Shown: piece after piece, positions 1 to 7,344 of the stretch
Layout of the letters: each line of letters opens with the position of its first letter
Numbering within the stretch: position 1 is the first letter of the stretch
NCBI RefSeq assembly: GCF_009604455.1
Contig: NZ_WEGL01000004.1
Coordinates: 372,001 to 436,000 of the forward strand
Reading direction: 5' to 3'
DNA: 64,000 nt
Source of the DNA: Streptomyces sp. RB17
GTDB lineage: Bacteria; Actinomycetota; Actinomycetes; Streptomycetales; Streptomycetaceae
Position numbers and translations under genes: made by a program
The notes under the pieces: model-generated
Told to the model about the DNA's origin: nothing
Databases searched by the model: none
The model's input: the letters and a program-made list of their open reading frames with translations, nothing else

Positions 1-187
1 GGGTGAGCAGTGCGCAGAGCAGGGCGAAGCCGGTCGGCACGAGCAGCCAGGGCAGGAAGGCGAGCAGCTGGGGTACCGGGGTGACGCCGTCGGTGTCGGC
101 GACCCGGCAGCCGATGACCACGCCGACCCCGGCGAGCAGCAGTCCGGCACACCAGATACCGAGCCTGCGTCCGGGGTGACGGGTCAC
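1..187 (-). CDS. N-terminal fragment of a membrane-anchored protein, probably VanJ-like endonuclease/exonuclease/phosphatase family
   Basis: This reading frame starts at a GTG at 187 and runs off the left edge, so only about 62 residues are visible. They comprise a basic start (MTRHPGRR), a hydrophobic helix, a short loop ending in DTDGVTPVPQLL and a second hydrophobic segment. From memory of the family, the 'VTPVPQLLAFLPW' junction before a second helix is typical of Streptomyces membrane-anchored endonuclease/exonuclease/phosphatase proteins related to VanJ. The catalytic domain lies outside the window, so the family call is inference. Confidence 0.55.
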   Translation of the reverse strand, partial: MTRHPGRRLGIWCAGLLLAGVGVVIGCRVADTDGVTPVPQLLAFLPWLLVPTGFALLCALLT

Positions 188-408
188 GGGCCGAGCCTAC
201 GGCGGGCGTTCCACCGCGCGCCAGGAAACGGTTCACGGCCGTCCACGCGTCGGCGAACCGGTCCCCGAAGTCCCAGGCTTGGCGGCGGACTTGCACCTCG
301 CCCCGGTAGCGCCGCCGCCACGGTGTCTCCGGGGTGGTGTCGGGTCGTACGCGCCGAACCCCCGGCGGATATCCACAGGCTGGGGACGGTGTGTGCCGGA
401 GGTCCGCC

Positions 409-1386
409 TCAGGCCTGGGCTTGGGTCGGCGTCGGGGTCGGAGAGGAGCTGGGGGACGGGGGTGACGCCGGCGGGGCGGAGGGGGGCGTGGGGCGGGGCA
501 GGTGGAGGCGGCGGGTCAGCCATGTGGTCAGCCCCACCGTGAGGCCCAGGCCGAGCAGGAGCCAGGCCACCGTGCGCAGGGTGCCGGTGAGGGCGTCGTA
601 GACCGCGCCGGCCGCCGGGTGGGGGACGCCGGCGGGCAGGCCGGCGAGGGTGAGGCTCCGGCCGACGGCCACGGCCAGGGCCAGCGCGCCGCCGCCCAGG
701 GCCGTGCCCAGCGCGGTCGCGGCGACGGCGTGACGGCGGTGGACGGCGAGGGCGATCCCGCCGGCGGCGAAGGCGACGGCCGCCACCGGCAGCCAGAAAC
801 CGGCGACTTCGAGCACGTGGAAACCCTTCCGGAATGAGGCGAGTTCGCTTGCGGGGAGGACGGAGACCGCGGTGTGCTCCACCGGGATGCGCGCGGCGAG
901 CGGCACATGGTCCCGGGTCAGCTGACGCTTGACCTGGTCCGTGACGGGGGCGAAGTCGATGGTGACCGCCCGTCCGGCCGCAGCGTCGCCCTCCTCCTCG
1001 CGCAGGGCGCGCAGGACCGCGTCGTGGGTGACCCGGTTGCCGGTGACCCAGGCCAGCCGGAAGGCCTCGGTCCGGGTGAAGGAGCGCACCGCGTCCCGCA
1101 CGAAGGGGCGGAGGGAGCCTCCCCCAGAGGGGGTACCCCCAGCCGGGCGGACGTCCAGATGCTGGTCCACCGCGCGCAGGATGCCCTCACCGACCGTGTC
1201 CGCGACGGCCTCCCGCACGTTCGGGTCGGCCGCCAGCGGCGCCATCGCGCTGACGTACCGGCCCGTGTCGGCGAGCCCGTACGCCGCCCAGGCCGCCAGC
1301 GCGCCGAACGGCACGAGGAGGCAGGACAGGGCGAGCAGTACGGCCGACAGGGCGCTCCTGAGACGTGGGGGCACGCTTCCAGACAA
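409..1386 (-). CDS. Integral membrane protein of unknown function
   Basis: A 325-residue protein with one N-terminal membrane helix (about 11-40), an extracytoplasmic stretch of about 150 residues, then three closely spaced hydrophobic helices (about 195-290) and a Pro/Ser/Thr-rich tail. I recognise no catalytic motif. The outer region has repeated Asp/Val/Arg-rich helices (VREAVADTVGEGILRAVDQ). The DNA for residues near 80-90 contains a short C/G palindromic insert (1113-1145) that adds a Gly/Ser-rich loop in frame. It stands alone, with 200-270 bp gaps on both sides. The existence of the gene is well supported by codon bias; its function is unknown. Confidence 0.85.
   Translation of the reverse strand: MSGSVPPRLRSALSAVLLALSCLLVPFGALAAWAAYGLADTGRYVSAMAPLAADPNVREAVADTVGEGILRAVDQHLDVRPAGGTPSGGGSLRPFVRDAVRSFTRTEAFRLAWVTGNRVTHDAVLRALREEEGDAAAGRAVTIDFAPVTDQVKRQLTRDHVPLAARIPVEHTAVSVLPASELASFRKGFHVLEVAGFWLPVAAVAFAAGGIALAVHRRHAVAATALGTALGGGALALAVAVGRSLTLAGLPAGVPHPAAGAVYDALTGTLRTVAWLLLGLGLTVGLTTWLTRRLHLPRPTPPSAPPASPPSPSSSPTPTPTQAQA
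1113..1145. repeat. Short palindromic C/G element inside a gene
   Basis: CCTCCCCCAGAGG followed by GGGGTACCCCC forms overlapping C-run/G-run palindromes. It lies in frame within the membrane-protein gene and codes for a Gly/Ser/Pro loop. It resembles the GC mini-palindromes at 4215 and 29084. Confidence 0.5.
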
Positions 1387-1561
1387 CGGCCCCGCGGGCG
1401 TGGACGCGAGCGGAGCGCGTGCGTTCGGGGCAAGACCCGCACCCCTTGGCGGAACTGGGGATTCCGATCTCCGGTGGAGGGTTCACCCGAACGGGTGTTT
1501 CCTGGTGTGGGGGAGGAGACCGGTGCAAGGCCGGGTGAGGGAAGTGGGGAACACGGGGGAG

Positions 1562-1591
1562 GCGTGGGCCCCGGCCCGCCGGGACCCACGC
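1562..1591 (-). terminator. Intrinsic terminator-like hairpin
   Basis: Arms GCGTGGG and CCCACGC (1562-1568, 1585-1591) flank an inner CCCGG/CCGGG pairing. It lies about 70 nt beyond the stop of the minus-strand gene ending at 1661. There is no U-run, as is common in Streptomyces. Confidence 0.5.
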
Positions 1592-1660
1592 CCACAACCC
1601 CACACAACCCCCCACAACGCCCCTCAACACCCGCCGCAACACCCGCGCGGCCCGCCCGGG

Positions 1661-2143
1661 TCAGCGGACCCGGTTCCCGAACGCGTCCTCGCGCGTGTAA
1701 TAGCGGTAGAAGAACGTGCCGAAGGTGCACCCCGCGACGAGCAGCGACATCATCACGGTCCGCCAGACCGAGTGCGGCGTCTGGATGTACAGGAAGCCGA
1801 ACGCGATGCCCACGAATGCCGACCACAGCAGCGCGTGCACCTCCCTCGCCATCCGCGGGGCCAGCCTCAGCAGGGCGATGGACACCACCGCGAACACCAG
1901 CGCGCTGAGCCAGCCGAGCAGCAGGTTCCCGCCGGTGATGGAGCCGCCCTGGCGGGCGTCGGCCGCGACCCAGTAGCCGTAGACCAGGCCCAGCAGGACC
2001 GGAACGGCGAAGTGGGCGACGCGGTGGGTGCGCGCGTCGAAGACGTCGGGCGGGTGCGTGCGCCGGCCACCGGGAACCCGTTCTCCGATCGCCCTGCGGC
2101 CGGGGCGGGACATGCCGCCGGGCGCGGGTGCCGCTTGAGCCAT
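1661..2143 (-). CDS. Four-helix integral membrane protein, unknown function
   Basis: The ATG at 2143 is chosen because a GGAG ribosome site lies just upstream; a longer frame exists but reads through non-coding-looking sequence. The 160-residue product has a hydrophilic 45-residue cytoplasmic lead followed by four evenly spaced membrane helices, with HSVWRTVMM between helices 3 and 4, and a tail FFYRYYTREDAFGNRVR. I recognise no functional motif. It is divergent from the PP2C phosphatase at 2299, and the 155 bp between them presumably holds both promoters. Confidence 0.8.
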   Translation of the reverse strand: MAQAAPAPGGMSRPGRRAIGERVPGGRRTHPPDVFDARTHRVAHFAVPVLLGLVYGYWVAADARQGGSITGGNLLLGWLSALVFAVVSIALLRLAPRMAREVHALLWSAFVGIAFGFLYIQTPHSVWRTVMMSLLVAGCTFGTFFYRYYTREDAFGNRVR

Positions 2144-2298
2144 GAGAGCACTCCTCTCTCTCCTCGCCCCCGCCTTCCAGAGCACACCTGGGGGCACGGC
2201 CTGGCAAGTCGGCCAGGAGAGTGACGAGTGCCCGGATGCGGCGGGTTCTCTCCCGTGTTTCGCTGGGAGACGCCGAGAGACATGGAGGGCTGTCCGCC

Positions 2299-3489
2299 GT
2301 GACGGACATCGAGTACGGCCGGCGGCGCCAGCTCCTGCGCGTGCGCGGCCGGAACGTCGGCTGGGTGCCGCCCCTGCTGCTGCTCGTCGGCATCGTGCTG
2401 GTGGACTTCAACACCAGCGAGCACTTCCGGATCATCACCTGGATCGTGCTGGTCCCCGGCACGGCCGCCGCGATCTGCGGGGTGCGGACGACGGGCGCCT
2501 TCGCCGTGCTGGCGGTGGTGACGTACGTCGCCGCCGACAGCGCCTGGCCGGGCCAGTACCAGGCCGGTCTCGGCGACTTCGTGCTGGTCGCCGTCGGCGG
2601 CCTGCTGGCCGTGGTGGCCTGCGCGGTGCGGCTGCGCAAGGAGCGGCAGACCCTGCACATCCAGGACATCGCCGAGACGACCCGCCGTACCGTGCTGCGT
2701 CCGCTGCCGTCGCCCTGGGCCGGAGTGGAGCACGCCGGGGTGTACCTGGCGGCCGACGTCGACGCCCGGGTCGGCGGCGACTTCTACGACATCCAGCCCA
2801 GCCCGCACGGCACCCGCCTCTTCGTCGGCGATGTGCAGGGCAAGGGGCTCGGCGCGGTGGAGACCGCCGCCGCGCTGCTCGGCACCTTCCGCGAGGCCGC
2901 CTACCACGAGGCGGACCTCGCGACCGTCGCCGAGCGCCTGGAGATCCGGATGCTGCGGCACCGCATGCACACCACCGCGCTCGGCCGTGGCGACGGCGAC
3001 CGGTTCGCCACCGCCGTGCTGATCGGCTTCCCCGACGACGCGGCGGAGCGCATCGAGGTCGTCAACTTCGGGCATGAGGCCCCGCTCGCAGTCGGCCCGC
3101 GCGGAGTGCGTGAGCTGCCCAGCGGCGAAGGGCTGCCGCTCGGCTTCGCCGACCTCTTGGGCGGTCTGCCGCCCGTGCACCGGGTGCCGCTCGCCGCCGA
3201 CGAGACGCTGCTGCTGGTCACGGACGGGGTGACCGAGGCCCGCGACCGGCGGGGCACCTTCTATCCGCTGGCTCTGGAGCTCGCGCCCGAGGTCGCCGCC
3301 GGGCCGGAGCACACCGACCCCGCGCGGCTGGTCCGGTGGGTCCGCGACGGTGTGTTGCGGCACAGCGGCGGCCGGCTGAACGACGACACCACGGTGTTCG
3401 CCGTACGGAGGGTGCGGGGGGAGTGGGGGGAGCGGGGGGTGCCAGGGGTGGTGGGCCGGGGCGGCGACGAGGGACGGTCGGGGTCCTGA
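2299..3489 (+). CDS. Membrane-anchored PP2C-type (SpoIIE family) serine phosphatase
   Basis: The GTG at 2299 is preferred because GGAGG lies 10 nt upstream. The 396-residue protein has an N-terminal membrane region of about three hydrophobic helices (about 18-105) and a C-terminal SpoIIE/PP2C phosphatase domain. Signature metal-binding stretches are visible: VGGDFYD (first Asp pair), GDVQGKG and LVTDGVTEAR. Family members dephosphorylate anti-sigma-factor antagonists or relay stress signals in Streptomyces. No kinase or STAS partner is adjacent, so the target is unknown. The tail after about 375 is Gly/Arg-rich and looks dispensable. Confidence 0.9.
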   Translation: MTDIEYGRRRQLLRVRGRNVGWVPPLLLLVGIVLVDFNTSEHFRIITWIVLVPGTAAAICGVRTTGAFAVLAVVTYVAADSAWPGQYQAGLGDFVLVAVGGLLAVVACAVRLRKERQTLHIQDIAETTRRTVLRPLPSPWAGVEHAGVYLAADVDARVGGDFYDIQPSPHGTRLFVGDVQGKGLGAVETAAALLGTFREAAYHEADLATVAERLEIRMLRHRMHTTALGRGDGDRFATAVLIGFPDDAAERIEVVNFGHEAPLAVGPRGVRELPSGEGLPLGFADLLGGLPPVHRVPLAADETLLLVTDGVTEARDRRGTFYPLALELAPEVAAGPEHTDPARLVRWVRDGVLRHSGGRLNDDTTVFAVRRVRGEWGERGVPGVVGRGGDEGRSGS

Positions 3490-3589
3490 CGCCTTCCTGT
3501 GCCTGCCTGTGTTCTCCTGAGGCGCGCGTTTGCAGCCGCAGCGGTTACGGTGCTGGCTGGAGAGCGTGGATATAGGGGGAGGACCACCG

Positions 3590-5500
3590 ATGCCCGGGAC
3601 CGTGCTGCTGCTCGCTGCCTCGCCGCTGGGCCGGGGGCGCCTGGTGGACGCGGCCGGCGTGCTGCCGGTGCTGGCCGCCGTCGCCCCCGCCGTGCTGTCC
3701 GGCACCGACACCGCGAACGTCGTCGAACTCGCCGACCCGCTGGAGCCGCAGGCCGTGCTGACCCGGCTGCGCGCCGCCGCGGCCGCGCCGGGACCGCTGA
3801 CCTTGTACATCGCCGGGCAGCTCCAGCTGGACCGGCGGCAGCGGCTGCCGCATCTGGCGCTGGCGCGGACCACCGCGGCGACGGTGCGCTACACCGGGTT
3901 CCCGTGGCACTGGATACGGGAGGAGCTGCGGTTGCGCTCCGCTGTGGACACGGCGCTGGTCGTGGATCTGCATGCGGAGGGGGAGGCGTGGCGGTACGTG
4001 GCCGAACGTGGGCTGGAGTGCGGTGCGCATGCGGCCGTTTACGGTCGTGTCGCGCCGGGGGGTGGGCGGCGGGGGGTGGCTGAACCGGGGTACATGAAGG
4101 CCGTGGCCACGTTGCTGCGCAGTGGGTACCGGCCGCCGCTTCCTCGGTTGCACGAACAGGCGTTGGGGCGGATCGCCGAGTCCAGTGCGGGGCGGGACCT
4201 GGTGCTGACCGTTCCTGGGGGCTCCGCCCCCAGACCCCCGTTCTCCCACCCGCCCACCCGACTCGGTCGGCCGGAAGCCCAGGCCCCCGCCACACCCGGC
4301 ACCGAGCAGCCCCCACATGCCGTCACACAGGTCCCGGCACCATTCGAGGCCACGCGGGCCTCGACCGCCGCCGAGCAAGTTCCGGCCGGGGTCAAGCGAG
4401 CCCCGACCGCCCTCGAGCAGGTCCAGCCCGGGGTCGAGCAGTCTCCGCCCGGCGTCGAGCAGACCTCGCCCGGGGTCGAGCAGTCTCCGCCCGGCGTCGA
4501 GCAGGCCCCGCCTGGGGTCGAGCAGGTCCAGCCTGGGGTCGAGCAGGCCCCGCCTGGGGTCGAGCAGTCTCCGCCCGGCGTCGAGCAGGTCCAGCCCGGG
4601 GTCGAGCAGTCTCCGCCCGGCGTCGAGCAGACCTCGCCCGCCACCACCAACCCCGACCCTTACGCCGTCAGGCGACTTCCCCGCGCCGTCGGTCAGGTCC
4701 CGGGCGCCGGTGAGCAGGACCCGGCTGGCGTCGAGCAGGTCCGGCTCGCCACCGACCCCGACCCTTACGCCGTCGTGCGGGTCCCTCGCGCCGTCGGTCA
4801 GTTCCCGTACGCCGGTGAGCAGGACCCGGCTGGCGCCCAGCAGGTCCCCCGTGCCGGTGAGCAGGTCCCGCCCGCCACCGACCCCGCCCCTTACGCCGTC
4901 AGGCGGGTCCCCCGCGGCGGTGAGCAGGACCCGCCCGCCACCGACCCTTACGCCGTCAGGCGGGTCCCCCGTGCCGGTGAGCAGGACCCGCCCGGCGCCC
5001 AACAGGTCTCGCCCGCCGCCGACCCCCGCCCCCGCCCCCGCCCCTATCCCGCCCAGCGAGCCGCCGGCGCCGGCCGTCGGGATCCGCACGCCGTCATCAG
5101 TGCCGCCGTGCAGGACGGGCGGCATGGTGATGCTGATGGGCTGGCCGCCGAGCAGGAGCGGCTTGCTGTGCGGGACCATGGGCCGGCCTCCGACGAGGCT
5201 CTGCACTGGGCCGAAGTCCGGGCGGATCTCGCGATGTTCGCGGGGGACGCGGTGCGTAGTTGCCGGGCTTGGCTCGGCGTGGCCGGGGTGCGGCTGGCCG
5301 CCGGGCAGGCGGTGGACGCGCCCGCCGTGGAGGCGGCCGTGGACCGGGCGCACCATCAGTGGGGCCGGATCGCGGACGCGGCGCGAGCCCGTGAACTCGG
5401 GCCCGCGCTCGCGGAGTTGCGGCTGCGGGTGCCGGGCCGCCGGCAGGGCGCGCTGGAGAACGTCCGGCGGCAGCTGCGGCAGCTTCAGGCCGCCCGGTAG
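3590..5500 (+). CDS. Large cytoplasmic protein with Pro/Gln heptad-repeat middle, unknown function
   Basis: The ATG at 3590 follows GGGGGAGGA. The 636-residue protein has a conserved-looking N-terminal domain (1-200: hydrophobic beta strands, LTLYIAGQLQLDRRQRLPHLALARTTAATV), then a low-complexity middle (about 205-500), then a helical C-terminal domain (about 505-636) with Trp/Ala-rich TPR-like helices (ALHWAEVRADLAMFAG). The N-domain recalls caspase-like or effector-associated sensor domains of Streptomyces proteins, but I see no clear His-Cys dyad, so this is only a guess. The middle contains ten exact-length heptads (PGVEQxx), then longer units containing DPYAVRRVPRAGEQ. A GC mini-palindrome (4215-4233) marks the N-terminal edge of the low-complexity part. 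Confidence 0.75.
   Translation: MPGTVLLLAASPLGRGRLVDAAGVLPVLAAVAPAVLSGTDTANVVELADPLEPQAVLTRLRAAAAAPGPLTLYIAGQLQLDRRQRLPHLALARTTAATVRYTGFPWHWIREELRLRSAVDTALVVDLHAEGEAWRYVAERGLECGAHAAVYGRVAPGGGRRGVAEPGYMKAVATLLRSGYRPPLPRLHEQALGRIAESSAGRDLVLTVPGGSAPRPPFSHPPTRLGRPEAQAPATPGTEQPPHAVTQVPAPFEATRASTAAEQVPAGVKRAPTALEQVQPGVEQSPPGVEQTSPGVEQSPPGVEQAPPGVEQVQPGVEQAPPGVEQSPPGVEQVQPGVEQSPPGVEQTSPATTNPDPYAVRRLPRAVGQVPGAGEQDPAGVEQVRLATDPDPYAVVRVPRAVGQFPYAGEQDPAGAQQVPRAGEQVPPATDPAPYAVRRVPRGGEQDPPATDPYAVRRVPRAGEQDPPGAQQVSPAADPRPRPRPYPAQRAAGAGRRDPHAVISAAVQDGRHGDADGLAAEQERLAVRDHGPASDEALHWAEVRADLAMFAGDAVRSCRAWLGVAGVRLAAGQAVDAPAVEAAVDRAHHQWGRIADAARARELGPALAELRLRVPGRRQGALENVRRQLRQLQAAR
4215..4238. repeat. GC mini-palindrome inside a gene
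   Basis: CTGGGGGCTCCGCCCCCAG is a near-perfect dyad, and it is followed by ACCCC. This 'ggggctccgcccc' element is frequently seen between Streptomyces genes. Here it lies in frame and codes for PGGSAPRP, exactly at the boundary between the folded N-domain and the low-complexity middle. Confidence 0.55.
4421..4640 (+). repeat. Coding tandem repeat, 21-bp units (heptad PGVEQxx)
   Basis: Ten copies of P-G-V-E-Q, each followed by two variable residues (SP, TS, AP or VQ), repeat every 21 bp from 4427 to 4630. Unit order and third-base differences (cccggggtc against cccggcgtc or cctggggtc) suggest multi-unit duplications, not one slippage run. The copy number is a likely strain-variable feature. 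Confidence 0.9.
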
Positions 5501-5546
5501 GGCCCGGAAAGCAGCAGTAGGCCCCCGGAGGGTCCCTGTCCCGGGA

Positions 5547-6791
5547 TCACGCCGGTGACAACAGCGCCAGGGCGCCGGAGACGAGGGTGCGGACGCCGGG
5601 GGCGATGACGGATAGGTCGGGGGCGAAGTGCGGGCTGTGGTTGCTCGGTACTGCCGCGAACTTCTCCGGGAGGGTGCCGCCGGGAGCCTTGTCCCACACC
5701 TCGGCGGGGGTCGTGGTCACGAACCAGTACGAGTACGGGATGGCGCCGTCGAGCGCCAGCGCGGGGAAGTCCTCGCTGCCCATCGCCGGACCCGGGTCGA
5801 ACACCGTGCCCGCGCCGAAGACCTCCCCGTGCACCGCGGCCACCGTGGCGTCGGTGGGCGCGTCGTTCATGGTCACCGGGAAGGTGTTGCCGATGGCGAC
5901 GTCGGGTTCGCGCGGGCAGCCGGCGGCCAGGCACTCGCCGTGCGCGATGCGCCGGATCGCGGCCAGCATCCGCTGCCGTACCTCCTCGGACTGGCTGCGC
6001 AGGTTCAGCGAGATGCGGGCCTCGGACGGGATGATGTTGTGCCGGGTGCCGGCCTCGATCCGGCCCACGGTGAGGACCGCGGACTCGCCCGCGGCGAGCT
6101 CCCGGGAGACGACCGTCTGGAGGCGGGTGACCAAGTAGGCGGCGGTGACGACGGGGTCCACCGTCGCCTCCGGGCGCGAACCGTGCCCGCCACGGCCGTG
6201 CACCACGATGTCCACGTCCGTCGCCGCCGACATGATCAGGCCCGGCGCGTGCGGGTACAGGCCCGCCGGGCCCGGGGCGGCATGCTGTCCGAGCAGCACG
6301 TCCGGCCGCCCGAACCGCTCGTACAGCCCGTCCGCGATCATCCGCGCGGCGCCCTGCCCGGTTTCCTCGGCCGGCTGGCCCACCACCAGCAGGGTGCCCT
6401 GCCAGGTCTCCCGCCCGGCGGCCAGGGCCTCGGCGGCGCCGGTCAGCCAGGTGACGTGCAGATCGTGCCCGCACGCGTGCATCACCCCGTCCGCCTGCGA
6501 GGCGTACGGCAGCCCGGTGGCCTCCTGGACCGGCAGCGCGTCCATGTCGGCCCGCAGCAGCACGGTCGGCCCGTCGCCGTTGGCCAGCCGGCCCACGATC
6601 CCGGTGCCGCCGACGCCCTGTGCCGTCTCGTACCCGGACTTCGCCAGCCGCCCGGCCAGTGTCCCGGCGGTGCGGTGCTCGCGCAGGGACAGCTCGGGGT
6701 GGCGGTGCAGGTCGCGGTAGAGGTCCTCCAGGTCCGGCACCGGGAGGTCGGAGGTCAGGTCCAGGGCGGTACGGGCGGCGGCAGAGGTCAT
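5547..6791 (-). CDS. M20-family amidohydrolase (hippurate/N-acyl amino acid hydrolase type)
   Basis: The 414-residue protein fits the M20D amidohydrolase length. Visible motifs are LHRHPELSLREH near the N-terminus, ADMDALPVQE, the metal-binding HACGHDLHV, the catalytic GQPAEETGQGA, the dimer-domain HGRGGHGSRPE and the C-terminal MGSEDFPAL. Such enzymes use two divalent metals to cleave N-acyl groups from amino acids or aromatic amides in the cytosol. The substrate cannot be read from sequence. It is a single gene; its ATG at 6791 has only a distant GGAGG, so the start is moderately certain. Confidence 0.93.
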   Translation of the reverse strand: MTSAAARTALDLTSDLPVPDLEDLYRDLHRHPELSLREHRTAGTLAGRLAKSGYETAQGVGGTGIVGRLANGDGPTVLLRADMDALPVQEATGLPYASQADGVMHACGHDLHVTWLTGAAEALAAGRETWQGTLLVVGQPAEETGQGAARMIADGLYERFGRPDVLLGQHAAPGPAGLYPHAPGLIMSAATDVDIVVHGRGGHGSRPEATVDPVVTAAYLVTRLQTVVSRELAAGESAVLTVGRIEAGTRHNIIPSEARISLNLRSQSEEVRQRMLAAIRRIAHGECLAAGCPREPDVAIGNTFPVTMNDAPTDATVAAVHGEVFGAGTVFDPGPAMGSEDFPALALDGAIPYSYWFVTTTPAEVWDKAPGGTLPEKFAAVPSNHSPHFAPDLSVIAPGVRTLVSGALALLSPA

Positions 6792-7068
6792 GGCGCGAGC
6801 GTAGGCCTCCGGCGGTTACGCCGACACCCCCACCTGCGCGGAGTCGGGCCGTCCCGCTCGGGAGCAACGTGGATCCGGCCGGGGGAAAGCGGGCGGCTCG
6901 GGCCCGCCCGCGGGCCGGGGAGGGCCCCAGATCATTCTCCCCTGGTGGCCGGCCGGCCGGGCGGCGACGCGGACGGGGATTGGTGGATCCGTTCCGGCGG
7001 CTGGACGGGACGGCCAGGTCGCGTGTGCCCGGGGTGGAACAGATCTGCCGATCGCTGGAGCCGGTCCG

Positions 7069-7242
7069 TCAGCGGTGGGCTGTCGGGGCCGGGGACGTGG
7101 CGTGTGTGCGTGGGGGTGTGGACGCCGCGCGGGCCGGGCCCGCGTTCGCCGCGAGGAGCAGGGCTGTCGTGGCGATCAACGCGGCGGTTACGGCCCTGCG
7201 GGCGGTGGTGTTTCCGTAGGGTGCGGATGTACGTCCGGGCAC
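7069..7242 (-). CDS. Small secreted peptide precursor (57 aa)
   Basis: The GTG at 7242 is preceded by GAGG. The product has a basic N-region (PYGNTTARR), a hydrophobic core (AVTAALIATTALLLAANAG) and a signal peptidase I site PARA|A, leaving an 18-residue mature tail ASTPPRTHATSPAPTAHR. No in-frame stop occurs upstream, so the start is set by the signal-peptide layout and ribosome site. It is divergent from the XRE-TPR regulator at 7345 with only 102 bp between them, including a perfect dyad. That layout resembles regulator/pheromone pairs of RRNPP systems, but a role as signal is inference. It could also be a chance frame. Confidence 0.5.
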   Translation of the reverse strand: MPGRTSAPYGNTTARRAVTAALIATTALLLAANAGPARAASTPPRTHATSPAPTAHR

Positions 7243-7269
7243 GGCGACCTCGCAACACGACAGCGACGT

Positions 7270-7285
7270 ATTAAGCAGACTTAAT
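7270..7285. promoter_or_regulatory. Perfect dyad in divergent promoter (candidate operator)
   Basis: ATTAAG-CAGA-CTTAAT is a perfect 6-bp inverted repeat with a 4-bp spacer, in an AT-rich island of an otherwise very GC-rich region. It is centred 35 bp from the secreted-peptide start and about 67 bp from the XRE-TPR regulator start. It is well placed to be the regulator's own operator. Confidence 0.55.
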
Positions 7286-7344
7286 CCGCCGTTTAACCTA
7301 GGGGCTGAACGGGCCGAACGGCAAGGGGTGCCAACGGAGTTGGG

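Noticed and set aside
3545..5356. 603-residue antisense frame over the heptad repeat
   Set aside because: The open frame exists because the 21-bp repeat lacks stops in that frame; the product is a repetitive artefact and has no start signal.
6932..7258. 108-residue frame overlapping the secreted peptide in another register
   Set aside because: His/Arg/Pro-rich with no structure; the other register gives a clean signal peptide.
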